Assembly (NCBI RefSeq): GCF_021026315.1
Contig: NZ_JAJNCX010000002.1
Coordinates: 547,580 to 611,579, forward strand
Source: Rhizobium sp. C4
GTDB taxonomy: Bacteria; Pseudomonadota; Alphaproteobacteria; Rhizobiales; Rhizobiaceae
DNA length: 64,000 bases
Direction of reading: 5' to 3'
Below the pieces are notes generated by a model that worked only from the letters and a program-made list of their open reading frames with translations, was not told where the DNA came from and searched no databases. The translations under genes and the position numbers were made by a program. Of this stretch, positions 1 to 10,769 are shown piece by piece. Numbering within the stretch: the stretch's first letter is position 1; every line of letters begins with the position of its first letter.

Positions 1-60
1 TCCGATGCGCTGCTCTCCTCCGGCCTGACGGTCGAGGAACTGAAGGCGCTCTTCAAGTGA
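1..60 (+). CDS. C-terminal end of an upstream gene, possibly a transporter binding protein (partial)
   Basis: The first 60 bases are an open frame of 19 codons ending in TGA. The tail reads SDALLSSGLTVEELKALFK. It lies 67 bp before a permease gene on the same strand. In transporters of this family the periplasmic binding protein is usually the first gene, so it may be that protein. The assignment rests on position only, because too little sequence is present to identify a family. Confidence 0.6.
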   Translation, partial: SDALLSSGLTVEELKALFK

Positions 61-127
61 GCTGAACCATGCGGGCCGCTCCGGCGGCCCGCACCACACG
101 TCGCCGAACAACGGATCGGGAGGGGTC

Positions 128-1128
128 ATGAACAGTCTGGATGGACGCGCGCAAGCCGGCGGGCTCTCCGCATCGCCGCTTTCGGCCATCACGCGCTGGC
201 TCGCCAGCGGCGATGGCCTTGCGCTTGGCGCCGTTGTCGTGCTGATCCTGGTCTCGGCCGTGCTCGCGCCGAGTTCGCTGTCCTATCCAGCGCTCTATGC
301 CATGCTGCCCTTCGCCGCGATCCTGGGCGTGGCTGCCATTGGCCAGCAGCTGGTCATCCAGCAGAAGGGGCTCGACCTTTCGGCGGGCGGCATCATTTCG
401 CTGGTCTGCGTGCTGGCGACCTATCAATTGCCCGATGCCGCGCCGCTCGGAACCGTTCTCGGGCGCTGCCTGCTCGCCATTGTGACGGCTGCAGCGGCAG
501 GGGCGATCAACGGTCTCCTGATCGTTCGCCTGCGGATCGCCCCGCTGGTCACCACGATCGGCATGAATGCGGTTCTGATGGGCTTCGTTCTCTGGCTGTC
601 GAACGGCATTCCGGGCAATGCGCCGGGTCTTCTCGACACCTTTGCGCTCGGGAGAACCTTCGGGCTTCCGAACACGGTTCTGGCGCTCATCCTCGTGACA
701 GCCGTCGTCGCCATCGTCCTCAACCGCACGATCGTCGGGCGCCGTTTCGTCCTCTCGGGCACCAACAGTGCAGCCGCGCGCGCCGCCGGCATCCGCACGG
801 AACGCTACGAGATCGGCTCCTATGTGCTTGCCGCCGTGCTTTACGCGCTGGCCGGCATCCTGCTCGCCGGGCTTCTGAAAGTGCCCAACCTCAATGTCGG
901 GCAGACCTATCTGCTGGCAACCGTTGCGGCGGTGGTCATCGGCGGCAGTTCGCTGCTGGGCGGGCGGGCAAGCCCCGTCGCCACGGTCATCGGCGCGATC
1001 TTCATGACACAGCTCGGCCAGATGCTGATCGCCGCCGGCCTCGAGCGCTCCGCTCAATATATCCTGCAGGGCGTCATCGTCATCGTCGGCGCCAGTGTCC
1101 ACGCAATCCTGCCCCGGTGGATGGGAAG

Positions 1129-1132
<4 letters not shown>
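128..1132 (+). CDS. ABC transporter permease, sugar/nucleoside type (RbsC family)
   Basis: This 334-residue, very hydrophobic inner-membrane protein has about eight to ten membrane segments. It carries the family signature QKGLDLSAGG near residue 78 and the cytoplasmic-loop pattern VIGGSSLLGGRAS near residue 280. Both are typical of BPD_transp_2 permeases that import simple sugars or nucleosides. The ATG follows a strong GGGAGGGG ribosome-binding site. The stop overlaps the next start (ATGA), so the two are translationally coupled. It should form one half of the pore, with the second half fused to the ATPase encoded next. The substrate is not evident; the deaminase-like hydrolase downstream hints at a nitrogen-containing compound rather than a sugar. 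Confidence 0.88.
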
Positions 1133-3630
<2,498 letters not shown>

Positions 3631-3647
3631 TAGGTGAGGAGCATTCC

Positions 3648-5036
3648 ATGTCGACCATATTGATCAAAGGCGCAAACATTCTCAGCATGGACCCGGCAGT
3701 CGGCGAACTGCATCGCGGCGACATCCTGATCAAGGATGACAAGATCGCCGATATCGGCCCGAGCATCGAGGCAACGGCAGACGAAACGATTGACGCCTCC
3801 GCGATGATCGCGACCCCCGGTTTCGTTGATACGCACCGCCACACCTGGCAGTCGCTGCTGCGCTCGACGGGTGCGGACTGGACGCTGGCGCAATATTTCG
3901 CGGGCGTTCGCGGCGTGATGGGCGATCTCTACACGCCGGACGACATGTATGTCGCCAACCTTTTGGGTTCGCTGGAAGCGCTCGATGCCGGTATCACGAC
4001 GCTCTACGACTGGTCGCACAACAACAATTCGCCGGATCACTCGGACGCTGCCGTTCGCGGCCTGAAGGATGCCGGCATGCGTGCCGTGTTCGGCTATGGC
4101 AATTCGAACCGCGAATGGGTTCCCGTCAGCAGCCTGCCGTCCGATTTTGCAGATGTGAAGCGCGTCCGCGACACGCATTTTGCTTCTGACGATGGTCTGG
4201 TGACCATGGCTTTCGCCGCCCGTGGCCCGCAGTTTGCCACGCTCGATGTCACCGAAGAGGACTTCCGCAAGGCGCGCGAACTTGGGCTGCGCATCACCGT
4301 TCATGTGGGCGATGGGCTCTGGGGCATGAACAAGCCGCTCGTGCAGCTGAATGACCGTGGCCTTCTGGCCGACGACACGACCTATGTCCATTGCACGACG
4401 CTGCATGACGAGGACTTCAAGCTGATGGCCGATACGGGCGGCACGGCCTCGATCTCGCCGGACCTTGAGCTCAACATGGGCCATGGCTTCCCGGCAACGC
4501 TGAAGCTCCTGCAGTTCGGTGTTCGCCCGTCGATCTCCATCGACATCGTGACGACGGTGGCCGGCGACATGTTCAACGCCATGCGCGCGCTGCTTTCGGG
4601 CACGCGCTCGGTGGTCAACGATATTGCGCTCCGCGAAAAGCGCACGGTCGATCCGCTGCCGCTGATGACGCGTGATGTGCTGGAATTTGCGACCCTGCGC
4701 GGTGCGATTGCCTGCGGCCTTGGCCACAAGACCGGCTCGCTCACCAAGGGCAAGCAGGCCGACCTGTTGCTGATCAACACCAACAGCCTGAACATGTTCC
4801 CGATCAACCATGCGCCTGGCGCGGTCGTCGAAGCCGCCCATGTCGGCAATATCGACTCGGTCTTCGTGGCCGGCAAGGCGCGCAAGCGGCACGGCAAGCT
4901 GCTCGACGTCGATGTGCTGTCGCTGCGCAAGCGGGTTGATGCGGCGCGTGACGCGCTCTTCGAACGCGCTGGCGTGCCGACCGACGGCTCCTGGCTGCCG
5001 CGGCCCTTCGAGGCTGCGGAAGAGTCGGAATTCTGA
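3648..5036 (+). CDS. metal-dependent amidohydrolase / deaminase (SsnA-AtzB-TrzN-like)
   Basis: A 462-residue cytosolic enzyme of the amidohydrolase superfamily. The beta-barrel metal ligands are visible: THRH (H63, H65), H219, H248 and D299, the usual pattern for mononuclear zinc or iron deaminases and chlorohydrolases. The N-terminal beta-sandwich (ILIKGANILSMDP) and the C-terminal return of that domain (GKQADLLLINTNS) are complete. Members deaminate or dechlorinate guanine, cytosine, N-methylated or s-triazine rings; the exact substrate cannot be told. The start has a GTGAGGA ribosome-binding site 17 bp after the transporter gene. It probably processes what the transporter imports, and the adjacent CobW-type GTPase may help it acquire metal. 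Confidence 0.85.
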   Translation: MSTILIKGANILSMDPAVGELHRGDILIKDDKIADIGPSIEATADETIDASAMIATPGFVDTHRHTWQSLLRSTGADWTLAQYFAGVRGVMGDLYTPDDMYVANLLGSLEALDAGITTLYDWSHNNNSPDHSDAAVRGLKDAGMRAVFGYGNSNREWVPVSSLPSDFADVKRVRDTHFASDDGLVTMAFAARGPQFATLDVTEEDFRKARELGLRITVHVGDGLWGMNKPLVQLNDRGLLADDTTYVHCTTLHDEDFKLMADTGGTASISPDLELNMGHGFPATLKLLQFGVRPSISIDIVTTVAGDMFNAMRALLSGTRSVVNDIALREKRTVDPLPLMTRDVLEFATLRGAIACGLGHKTGSLTKGKQADLLLINTNSLNMFPINHAPGAVVEAAHVGNIDSVFVAGKARKRHGKLLDVDVLSLRKRVDAARDALFERAGVPTDGSWLPRPFEAAEESEF

Positions 5037-5046
5037 GGGTCTGGCT

Positions 5047-6120
5047 TTGCTGAAACCTCCCGTTCAGCAGGCGGATCTGGGTGCGGCGGCGGTTAACCCC
5101 GCCGCCCGCGTCCCCGTGTTCATCGTCACGGGCTATCTCGGCAGCGGCAAGACGACGCTGATTGCCGAGCTGCTGGGTGATCCGGCCATGGCGGGGACCG
5201 CCGTCATCGTCAACGAGCTGGCCGAAGCCGGCATTGACCAGACGGTGCTTGCCGACGCGCAAGGGGACGATGTCGTTCTTCTCTCCAACGGTTGCCTTTG
5301 CTGCGGCCGCGGCACCGATCTCGCCAACGCAATCCGGCAATTGCTGCAGCGGGCCCGCGCCGGCGAGACGCAGATCGCGCGCATTCTGATCGAAACGAGC
5401 GGGGCCGCCGATCCCGGGCCGATTGCCCGTCAGGTCTGCTTCGATCCGCAATTGCGCGCAAGCCTGCGTTATGGCGGCGTGCTCTGTCTTTTCGACACCA
5501 TGTTCGGCGAGGGGCTTCTTGCCCGCGACGCAGTGGGCTACCGGCAGATTGCGCTTGCCGACACGGTGCTGCTCACCAAGACCGATCTGGCCGGCGATGC
5601 GGCGGCAGATCAGGCGGCAGCGAAGGTTCTGTCGTTGAACGCAACGGCCGAAGTTTCGGCGGATCGCGCGGTGGCACGGATTTTCCTCTCGGCCCGCGAA
5701 AGCCTGGCCGAACGGGCGAGCAGCATCCGCTGGTTTTCATCCGCGATCGCCACACCGCCCTGGGCGCATGAGGCGACCGTGGGGACCTGGACGATCCGCT
5801 TGGACGGCGCGCTCGACTGGCCGCGCGCCGAAATGCTTATGCGCGCGATCTATGATCGCTATGGCGAGGCGATCCTGAGGACCAAAGGTGTGATCAATAC
5901 CTTGGATGATCCCCGCCCGCTCGTCATTCACGGCATCAACCGGCACTTCCACAGACCGATACGGCTCAGGAACTGGGACGGCGAGGCCGAGACCCGCCTC
6001 GTGCTGATCGGGTTGGCCGGCACTGAAAATGCGGCCCGCGAGATCGAGGAGGCGCTTTCGCGCTGTCGCGTGCCGAATGAACCCCGGCTGGACCGGGAAG
6101 ACGCACGAATTTTTGCCTGA
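5047..6120 (+). CDS. CobW/P47K-family GTPase (putative metallochaperone)
   Basis: A 357-residue G3E-family GTPase. It shows the P-loop GYLGSGKTT (residues 29-37), the metal-binding CLCC motif of the family (C83-C86, in SNGCLCCGRG), a switch-region ETSG, and the guanine-recognition motif TKTD. The C-terminal CobW domain is present (residues about 250-350, with KGVINTLDDPRP). No ATG lies before the P-loop. The proposed TTG at 5047 sits 6 bp after GAGGGT and 10 bp after the amidohydrolase stop; the start is the least certain part. Family members deliver zinc or cobalt to client enzymes. Its place between an amidohydrolase and an SDR suggests that the hydrolase is the client. Confidence 0.85.
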   Translation: MLKPPVQQADLGAAAVNPAARVPVFIVTGYLGSGKTTLIAELLGDPAMAGTAVIVNELAEAGIDQTVLADAQGDDVVLLSNGCLCCGRGTDLANAIRQLLQRARAGETQIARILIETSGAADPGPIARQVCFDPQLRASLRYGGVLCLFDTMFGEGLLARDAVGYRQIALADTVLLTKTDLAGDAAADQAAAKVLSLNATAEVSADRAVARIFLSARESLAERASSIRWFSSAIATPPWAHEATVGTWTIRLDGALDWPRAEMLMRAIYDRYGEAILRTKGVINTLDDPRPLVIHGINRHFHRPIRLRNWDGEAETRLVLIGLAGTENAAREIEEALSRCRVPNEPRLDREDARIFA

Positions 6121-6142
6121 AAGGCACATTGGGGAGGAAACC

Positions 6143-6886
6143 ATGGCAGGACAATTATCATCGAAAGTGGCGCTGGTGACGGGTGGCGCGCGCGGCGTCG
6201 GGCGCGAAGTGGTGCGCCGGCTGGCGCGCGAGGGTGCCGATATCGCCTTCGTCTACGGGACATCTGCCGCGCGTGCGGATGAAACGGTGAAAGAACTGGA
6301 GGCGCTCGGCGTCCGCGCCAAGGGCTATCACGCCAATCTGGAAAACCCGGCGGAGCTTCCCGAAGTCGCTGCCGCCGTGCTGGCCGATTTCGGAAAGATC
6401 GACATCCTGGTGAACTGCGCCGGCGTGTTTCCGAACGGGATGGTCGGCGAGATGACCTTTGCCGATTACGAGCGCGGCATGCGGATCAATCTCGATTCGG
6501 TCTACTACCTGACGAGCGCCGTTGCCGCCTCGATGCAGAAGGGTGGCCGCATCATCAACATCTCCAGCACGCTGGCCGACCGCGCCGGCGGTGCGGCAAT
6601 CTCGGTCTACAATGCCACGAAGGCGGGCGTCAGCAGCTTCGCGCGCAGCTGGGCGCATGATCTGGCGCCACGCGGCATTCTCGTCAATTCCATCCAGCCG
6701 GGCCATATCAACACCGACATGAACCCGGACACGACGGATTATCACCACGAGATGATCAAGCGCATTCCGCTCGCCCGCTATGCCGAGCCGAGCGAGATCG
6801 CCGGCGTCGTGGCGTTTCTGGCGGGGCCGGATGCATCCTACATCACCGGCACGACGATCGACGTTGATGGCGGTCTGAACGCCTGA
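6143..6886 (+). CDS. SDR family oxidoreductase (FabG-like)
   Basis: A 247-residue short-chain dehydrogenase with the cofactor loop TGGARGVG (residues 13-20), an NCAG variant of the NNAG motif, a catalytic serine in INISST, and YNATK as the YxxxK pair. It ends in the usual ITGTTIDVDGG. It should oxidise or reduce a hydroxyl/keto group with NAD(P). The ribosome-binding site GGGGAGGA is strong. It is the last gene of the operon that starts at or before position 1, and a 14-bp terminator stem follows 70 bp later. Its substrate is not recognisable. Confidence 0.88.
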   Translation: MAGQLSSKVALVTGGARGVGREVVRRLAREGADIAFVYGTSAARADETVKELEALGVRAKGYHANLENPAELPEVAAAVLADFGKIDILVNCAGVFPNGMVGEMTFADYERGMRINLDSVYYLTSAVAASMQKGGRIINISSTLADRAGGAAISVYNATKAGVSSFARSWAHDLAPRGILVNSIQPGHINTDMNPDTTDYHHEMIKRIPLARYAEPSEIAGVVAFLAGPDASYITGTTIDVDGGLNA

Positions 6887-6908
6887 GGCGTTCAGGCTCT
6901 TTGCTTTT

Positions 6909-6952
6909 GCAATTCCGGTCGCAAAACCGCTTCGCGCTTTTGCTGGAATTGC
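6909..6952. repeat. dispersed 44-bp palindromic repeat, copy 1
   Basis: The element begins GCAATTCCGG and ends GGAATTGC, so its ends are inverted repeats. A second copy at 36602-36645 agrees at about 37 of 44 positions. It lies directly after an SDR gene. I associate such elements with rhizobial intergenic DNA. Confidence 0.8.
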
Positions 6953-6955
6953 TGA

Positions 6956-6990
6956 TGCCCCCGGCCCGACCTCCTTTCGGGCCGGGGGCA
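6956..6990. terminator. stem-loop terminator between convergent genes
   Basis: A perfect 14-bp inverted repeat (left arm 6956-6969, right arm 6977-6990) with a 7-base loop, very GC-rich. It lies between the convergent genes ending at 6886 (+) and 7005 (-), so it can serve both. There is no clear T-run on either side. Confidence 0.75.
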
Positions 6991-7004
6991 TGTCTTGTCA
7001 GAGA

Positions 7005-8720
7005 TCAGGCCGCGTTGTCGCGAATGTAGCGATAGATCTGCGTCTCGGCGTCGACGAGCGCCTTGCGCGCCGGCTTGCCCTCGAAGACGGCCTCGAAGAC
7101 TTCATTTCCCAGAACCCTTTCGATCTCGACATATTCCGGTACGGGCGGACGCGACCAGGTGTTGAGTTCGTGTCGGCGCGCCATGCGGTCGACGAAGCTG
7201 ACGATCGGCGAGGAGGCCATGGCTTCCGGATCGGCGCAGACCGAGAAGCGGGGGGCTACGGGGAAGCCGTTGCGCACATGCGCCTTCATGGCTTCCGGCG
7301 AGGCCATCCAGGCAATCGCGTTCAGGATCTCCTGCTTGCGCTCGGGCGGCACATTGGCCGGGATTGTCAGCAGGAAACCGCCGACGGGTGCTGTCGGCTG
7401 GCGACCCTTGAGATAGGGCGGCGGAAGATAGGCGACGCGTCGCTTCACCTTCGAGCTCAGTTCATGTTCGAGCCGCGCGGCGCGCATCGTCCACGAAAAG
7501 CTCATCGCCGCATGGCCGGCCATGAAGCATTGCAGGTTGCGGTCGGAATCGAAGGTCGAGACATCCGGGGGCGAGACGTCCCGCAGCTGTTTCATGAAGT
7601 CGATTGCCGCCAGACCCTCGTCAGAATTGATGCGGAGCCGCAAGTTGCTGGTGTCGAAACTGTCCTTCCAGTTTTCGTGCTTGCGCGGAATGTCGACGAT
7701 CGAGCCTTGGGCCGAGGCGACGAAGAGCATGAAATCATGGGCGATCGTCATGCCGCGCGCCGCACTCCAGGAGACGCCGTAAATCCCCTGCGCCGGGTCA
7801 TGCAGCTCGTGTGCGGCGTCGATCAGATCCTCGAAGGTTCGCGGATAGGCAATCTGCGCGGCCTCGAACAGGTCCTTGCGGGCGGTCAGGATTTCGATCG
7901 TGCAATAGATCGGGATGCCGAATTGCTGGTTGTTCCAGCGCCCGGTGCTCCAGACGGTCGGGTGGAAGTCCAGCGGATTGATCGCCGCTTCCGGCAGCAC
8001 GTCGTCGAGGCTGGCGATCAGGCCGGAGGCTGCGAACCGGCCGAGCCAGGGCACGTTCAGCGCCACGACGTCATAGCTGGTCTTGGGTGAGGTCAGCGCC
8101 TCCTGTGCCTTCTGGTAAAGCGTGGGCAGGGAGACGAGATCGAAACTGCTCTTGCGGCCGATATCGTTGCGGAAGTCGGACCACATGTTGCGCATGCTGG
8201 CGAAATAGTTGTCGTCATGCAGCAGGAAGCGAAGGTTTCGGAGCGCCGAGGAATTGATGTCATGGCCCTGCAGCGGCGAGATGATGTGGGCGGCGAAATA
8301 GGAGCCGCCGAAATAGTATTCCTCGGTCTCGCTGCCCGAGCGCAGGCCGAAGGTCTTGGCCAGATGCGCCTTCACATGCATCGCATAGGTGATGAAGGCA
8401 TCGAGCATGTCGGCGCTGGGCGCAAGAAAAGCGGTCTTGTGCTTCGGCCCGCGCGGCACCTTGATGATCTGGCCGTCCTCGATCATCTTGGCAATCATCC
8501 GGTTACCGGTGCCATAGGTCGCGCCCGACAGCTCGATGAGCGATGTCATGTCGAGCGGCCGCTGCTGGATGTGGCTGTCGACCAGTTCGAGCGCGATATT
8601 CCAGTAGGGGTCTGGCTTCACCCCGGGGATGGTCGCGTCGAAAGGTCCCCTGAGTTGCCGCAGGAACCCGATCACGCGTGAGAGCTCGTGATCGGAGAGT
8701 TTGTTTTCCTGTCTTGCCAT
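7005..8720 (-). CDS. winged-helix domain fused to an extracellular-type solute-binding protein domain; predicted cytoplasmic sensor-regulator
   Basis: This 571-residue protein has no signal peptide or membrane segment. Residues about 50-100 look like a winged helix of MarR type: LDMTSLIELSG, then TGNRMIAKMIEDGQIIKVPRG, then a helix to about 125. Residues about 160-560 resemble a family 1 solute-binding protein (SBP_bac_1): YDVVALNVPWL, FGIPIYCTIEILTARKDLFE, and the C-terminal NAIAWMASPEAMKAHV. The natural reading is a one-component regulator that senses a small molecule with a binding-protein fold kept in the cytoplasm. It follows a beta-hydroxyacid dehydrogenase gene by 27 bp on the same strand. 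The domain call is by eye; an ordinary exported binding protein is unlikely because the N-terminus is polar. Confidence 0.75.
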   Translation of the reverse strand: MARQENKLSDHELSRVIGFLRQLRGPFDATIPGVKPDPYWNIALELVDSHIQQRPLDMTSLIELSGATYGTGNRMIAKMIEDGQIIKVPRGPKHKTAFLAPSADMLDAFITYAMHVKAHLAKTFGLRSGSETEEYYFGGSYFAAHIISPLQGHDINSSALRNLRFLLHDDNYFASMRNMWSDFRNDIGRKSSFDLVSLPTLYQKAQEALTSPKTSYDVVALNVPWLGRFAASGLIASLDDVLPEAAINPLDFHPTVWSTGRWNNQQFGIPIYCTIEILTARKDLFEAAQIAYPRTFEDLIDAAHELHDPAQGIYGVSWSAARGMTIAHDFMLFVASAQGSIVDIPRKHENWKDSFDTSNLRLRINSDEGLAAIDFMKQLRDVSPPDVSTFDSDRNLQCFMAGHAAMSFSWTMRAARLEHELSSKVKRRVAYLPPPYLKGRQPTAPVGGFLLTIPANVPPERKQEILNAIAWMASPEAMKAHVRNGFPVAPRFSVCADPEAMASSPIVSFVDRMARRHELNTWSRPPVPEYVEIERVLGNEVFEAVFEGKPARKALVDAETQIYRYIRDNAA

Positions 8721-8747
8721 TGTCCCGCCCGTGGTCCTCCCCGTGGG

Positions 8748-9680
8748 CTAGTCCTTCTGGTCCAGCCCACCACCTTCGCGCATCCAGTCGAAGAGCGCGA
8801 AGAAATCCTGTTCGGCATAGCCGACATTCGAGGCGGCAATATATTGCTGAAGGATCGTATTGGCCACGACCATCGGCACCTGATTGGAACGACCGGCGTC
8901 AGTGATCAGCATGAAGTCCTTGATCATCTGCGAGATCGAGAATGCGGGTGTGAAATCGAGGTTCGACACCATCTCCTTCTTGTATTTGACCAGCGGGGAG
9001 GCGACAGCGCTCTCGCTGATGACGTCCATCATCTGCCGCGGGGCAAGCCCGCCCTTGGCGCCGAGAACCAGCGCTTCGCCGAGGATGGAGGAGGTGGCGC
9101 CCACCAGCGTGTTCAGCACCAGCTTCATGTAGCGGGCTTCTTCGGCAGCACCCAGATAGAACTTGCGGGTCGAGAGACGATCGAGCAGCGCCTCGGTCTC
9201 CTGCCATGCCGTCTCGTCGCCGGAGGCCAGCACCGTCAGCTCGCCGTTGCGCGCAAGCGCCGTGCTGCCTGAGACAGGGCATCTGAGATAGCGGATGCCA
9301 TGCAGTTTCAGCTCCGTGGCAATCCGTTCGGAAAGGGTCGGCGAGACGGTGCTCATTTCGACGAAGATAGTGCCGGCGCGTGCCTGAGCGAGAAGCCCCT
9401 GACCGTTTGTGCCGTCGCCATAGATGATCGCCGACAGGGCGGCATCGTTCGGAATGGTCGAGAAAATGATGTCGCATCGGCTTGCGAGATCGGCCAGCGT
9501 GCTGGCGACGACAGCGCCGCGCGCCACCAGGCTCGCCCTGTTCTCGGCGACCGGGTCCGAGATCAGGACTTCATATCCCGCCTCGATCATTCGCGTGGCC
9601 ATCGGATTGCCCATCTTTCCGACGCCGATCCATCCCAATACCTTGGCCGGTACTGACGTGGTATGTCCTTTGCCCGTCAC
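8748..9680 (-). CDS. NAD(P)-dependent beta-hydroxyacid dehydrogenase (3-hydroxyisobutyrate dehydrogenase-like)
   Basis: A 310-residue enzyme of the beta-HAD family. The N-terminal Rossmann motif is GWIGVGKMGNPMA, the substrate loop is CPVSGST, and the catalytic-lysine helix contains YMKLVLNTLVG. Members oxidise 3-hydroxyisobutyrate, tartronate semialdehyde or similar 3-hydroxy acids. I chose the GTG at 9680 because GGGAGG stands 8 bp before it; an ATG at 9725 would add 15 residues but has no ribosome-binding site. It leads a two-gene minus-strand unit with the winged-helix/binding-protein fusion, which may regulate it. Confidence 0.85.
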   Translation of the reverse strand: MTGKGHTTSVPAKVLGWIGVGKMGNPMATRMIEAGYEVLISDPVAENRASLVARGAVVASTLADLASRCDIIFSTIPNDAALSAIIYGDGTNGQGLLAQARAGTIFVEMSTVSPTLSERIATELKLHGIRYLRCPVSGSTALARNGELTVLASGDETAWQETEALLDRLSTRKFYLGAAEEARYMKLVLNTLVGATSSILGEALVLGAKGGLAPRQMMDVISESAVASPLVKYKKEMVSNLDFTPAFSISQMIKDFMLITDAGRSNQVPMVVANTILQQYIAASNVGYAEQDFFALFDWMREGGGLDQKD

Positions 9681-9862
9681 CGCGCAAGCCTCCCATGTTT
9701 CTCCATTGCCCGACAATAAACGCAAGCACGCGTCGCGATTTCAGCGAATTCATCCAGTCTGGATACAATGGCCAGGGCGACGTGATCCCGCTTTGGTAAT
9801 TTGGGAGAAAGCGGCGGCGTCCTTTGCGGTCCGCCAGCGATTCTGCATGCGAGGAGGACATC

Positions 9863-10150
9863 GTGCACTACGTCATTCATTGTCTCGACAAACCGAATTC
9901 GGTCGAAAAGCGACTGGCGCATTATGATGCGCACAAGGCCTATATCTCGAATGCGCCGCTCAAGATGGTCATTTCCGGTCCGCTGCTTGCAGACGACGAA
10001 GAAACCATGATCGGCAGCTGCTTCCTGCTCGAGGCGAAGAGCCTGCAGGAGGTTGAGGCATTCAACCGTGAAGATCCGTTCTACAAGGCGGATCTGTGGG
10101 CGCAGATTTCCATCCGGCCGTTCAACAAGCGGGTCGATAACCGCGCCTGA
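9863..10150 (+). CDS. YCII-related domain protein
   Basis: A 95-residue protein of the YCII fold (a ferredoxin-like barrel related to muconolactone isomerase). The family His-Asp pair appears in the segment HYDAHKAYI. The start is a GTG preceded by GAGGAGG with a 6-bp spacer, so it is well supported. It is transcribed divergently from the dehydrogenase gene across about 180 bp. YCII proteins are usually small accessory enzymes of unknown reaction, and no specific substrate can be named. Confidence 0.82.
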   Translation: MHYVIHCLDKPNSVEKRLAHYDAHKAYISNAPLKMVISGPLLADDEETMIGSCFLLEAKSLQEVEAFNREDPFYKADLWAQISIRPFNKRVDNRA

Positions 10151-10162
10151 TCGAACAAGGCA

Positions 10163-10194
10163 ACGCGCGCCCGGGATCGTCCCGCGGCGCGCGT
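10163..10194. terminator. stem-loop between convergent YCII and DUF2934 genes
   Basis: An outer 8-bp stem (ACGCGCGC / GCGCGCGT) and an inner 5-bp stem (CGGGA / TCCCG) close a 3-base loop. It lies between the ends of two convergent genes. It lacks a long T-run, so efficiency is uncertain. Confidence 0.6.
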
Positions 10195-10213
10195 CATTCA
10201 AAAGGGTCGCTGG

Positions 10214-10507
10214 TCAGGCGCTCTTGCGGATTTTCGATACGTCGACGAGCGGCTCGGACTGGCGCGACTGGTCGCTCGGTGGCGCTCCGTCGAGATCCGC
10301 TACCTTGGCGGCCAGTTCTTCCGAGCCATTGCTGGCACCCTGGTCTGACGAGGCTAAGCCGCCCTTGTGGTAGGCGGCTTCTGCCGTGCCCCACTCATCG
10401 GCAGCCTGCTGCCAGTGGCGATCGTGGTGACCGTCGGGGCGGCCTTCCTTCTCCCAGATCTGATAGGCGCGCTCGCGGATGTAATCGTCCCTGCTTCTCT
10501 CTTGCAT
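10214..10507 (-). CDS. DUF2934 domain-containing protein
   Basis: A 97-residue, polar, probably cytosolic protein. The N-terminal half matches the DUF2934 pattern (IRERAYQIWEKEGRPDG, then a HWQQA helix), frequent in rhizobia and of unknown function. The rest is low complexity and probably disordered. The ATG has GGGAGA upstream. It is monocistronic, and the next gene in the same direction is more than 260 bp upstream. Confidence 0.8.
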   Translation of the reverse strand: MQERSRDDYIRERAYQIWEKEGRPDGHHDRHWQQAADEWGTAEAAYHKGGLASSDQGASNGSEELAAKVADLDGAPPSDQSRQSEPLVDVSKIRKSA

Positions 10508-10723
10508 CGTGTTCTCCCGGATGTGTTGAAAAGCGCGCTCGGCGCTCGGTCTCTAAACGAACGAGCCCGCAGAATGTTCTCTGTCGCGCCGACAAAATTA
10601 GCGCAGGAGGCTCTGGGTGCAACCGACATGGATCTGCGAACCTGCGACGTGGAGGCTTTGTCTGACGCAAGAAAGGTGATCATGCTGGCGACTTCGGAGG
10701 ACTTGCTCGACCTCCCGCCAATG

Positions 10724-10750
10724 CCGGCTCCCCGAACACGGGGAGACCGG
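10724..10750. terminator. stem-loop after glgX
   Basis: Arms CCGGCTCCCCG (10724-10734) and CGGGGAGACCGG (10739-10750) pair with one bulge. The T-run CCTTTTTCC lies on the + side, so as a classical terminator it would act on + transcripts. On the minus strand it follows glgX by about 20 bp without a T-run. Confidence 0.5.
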
Positions 10751-10769
10751 CCTTTTTCCGGGCCTCGTG

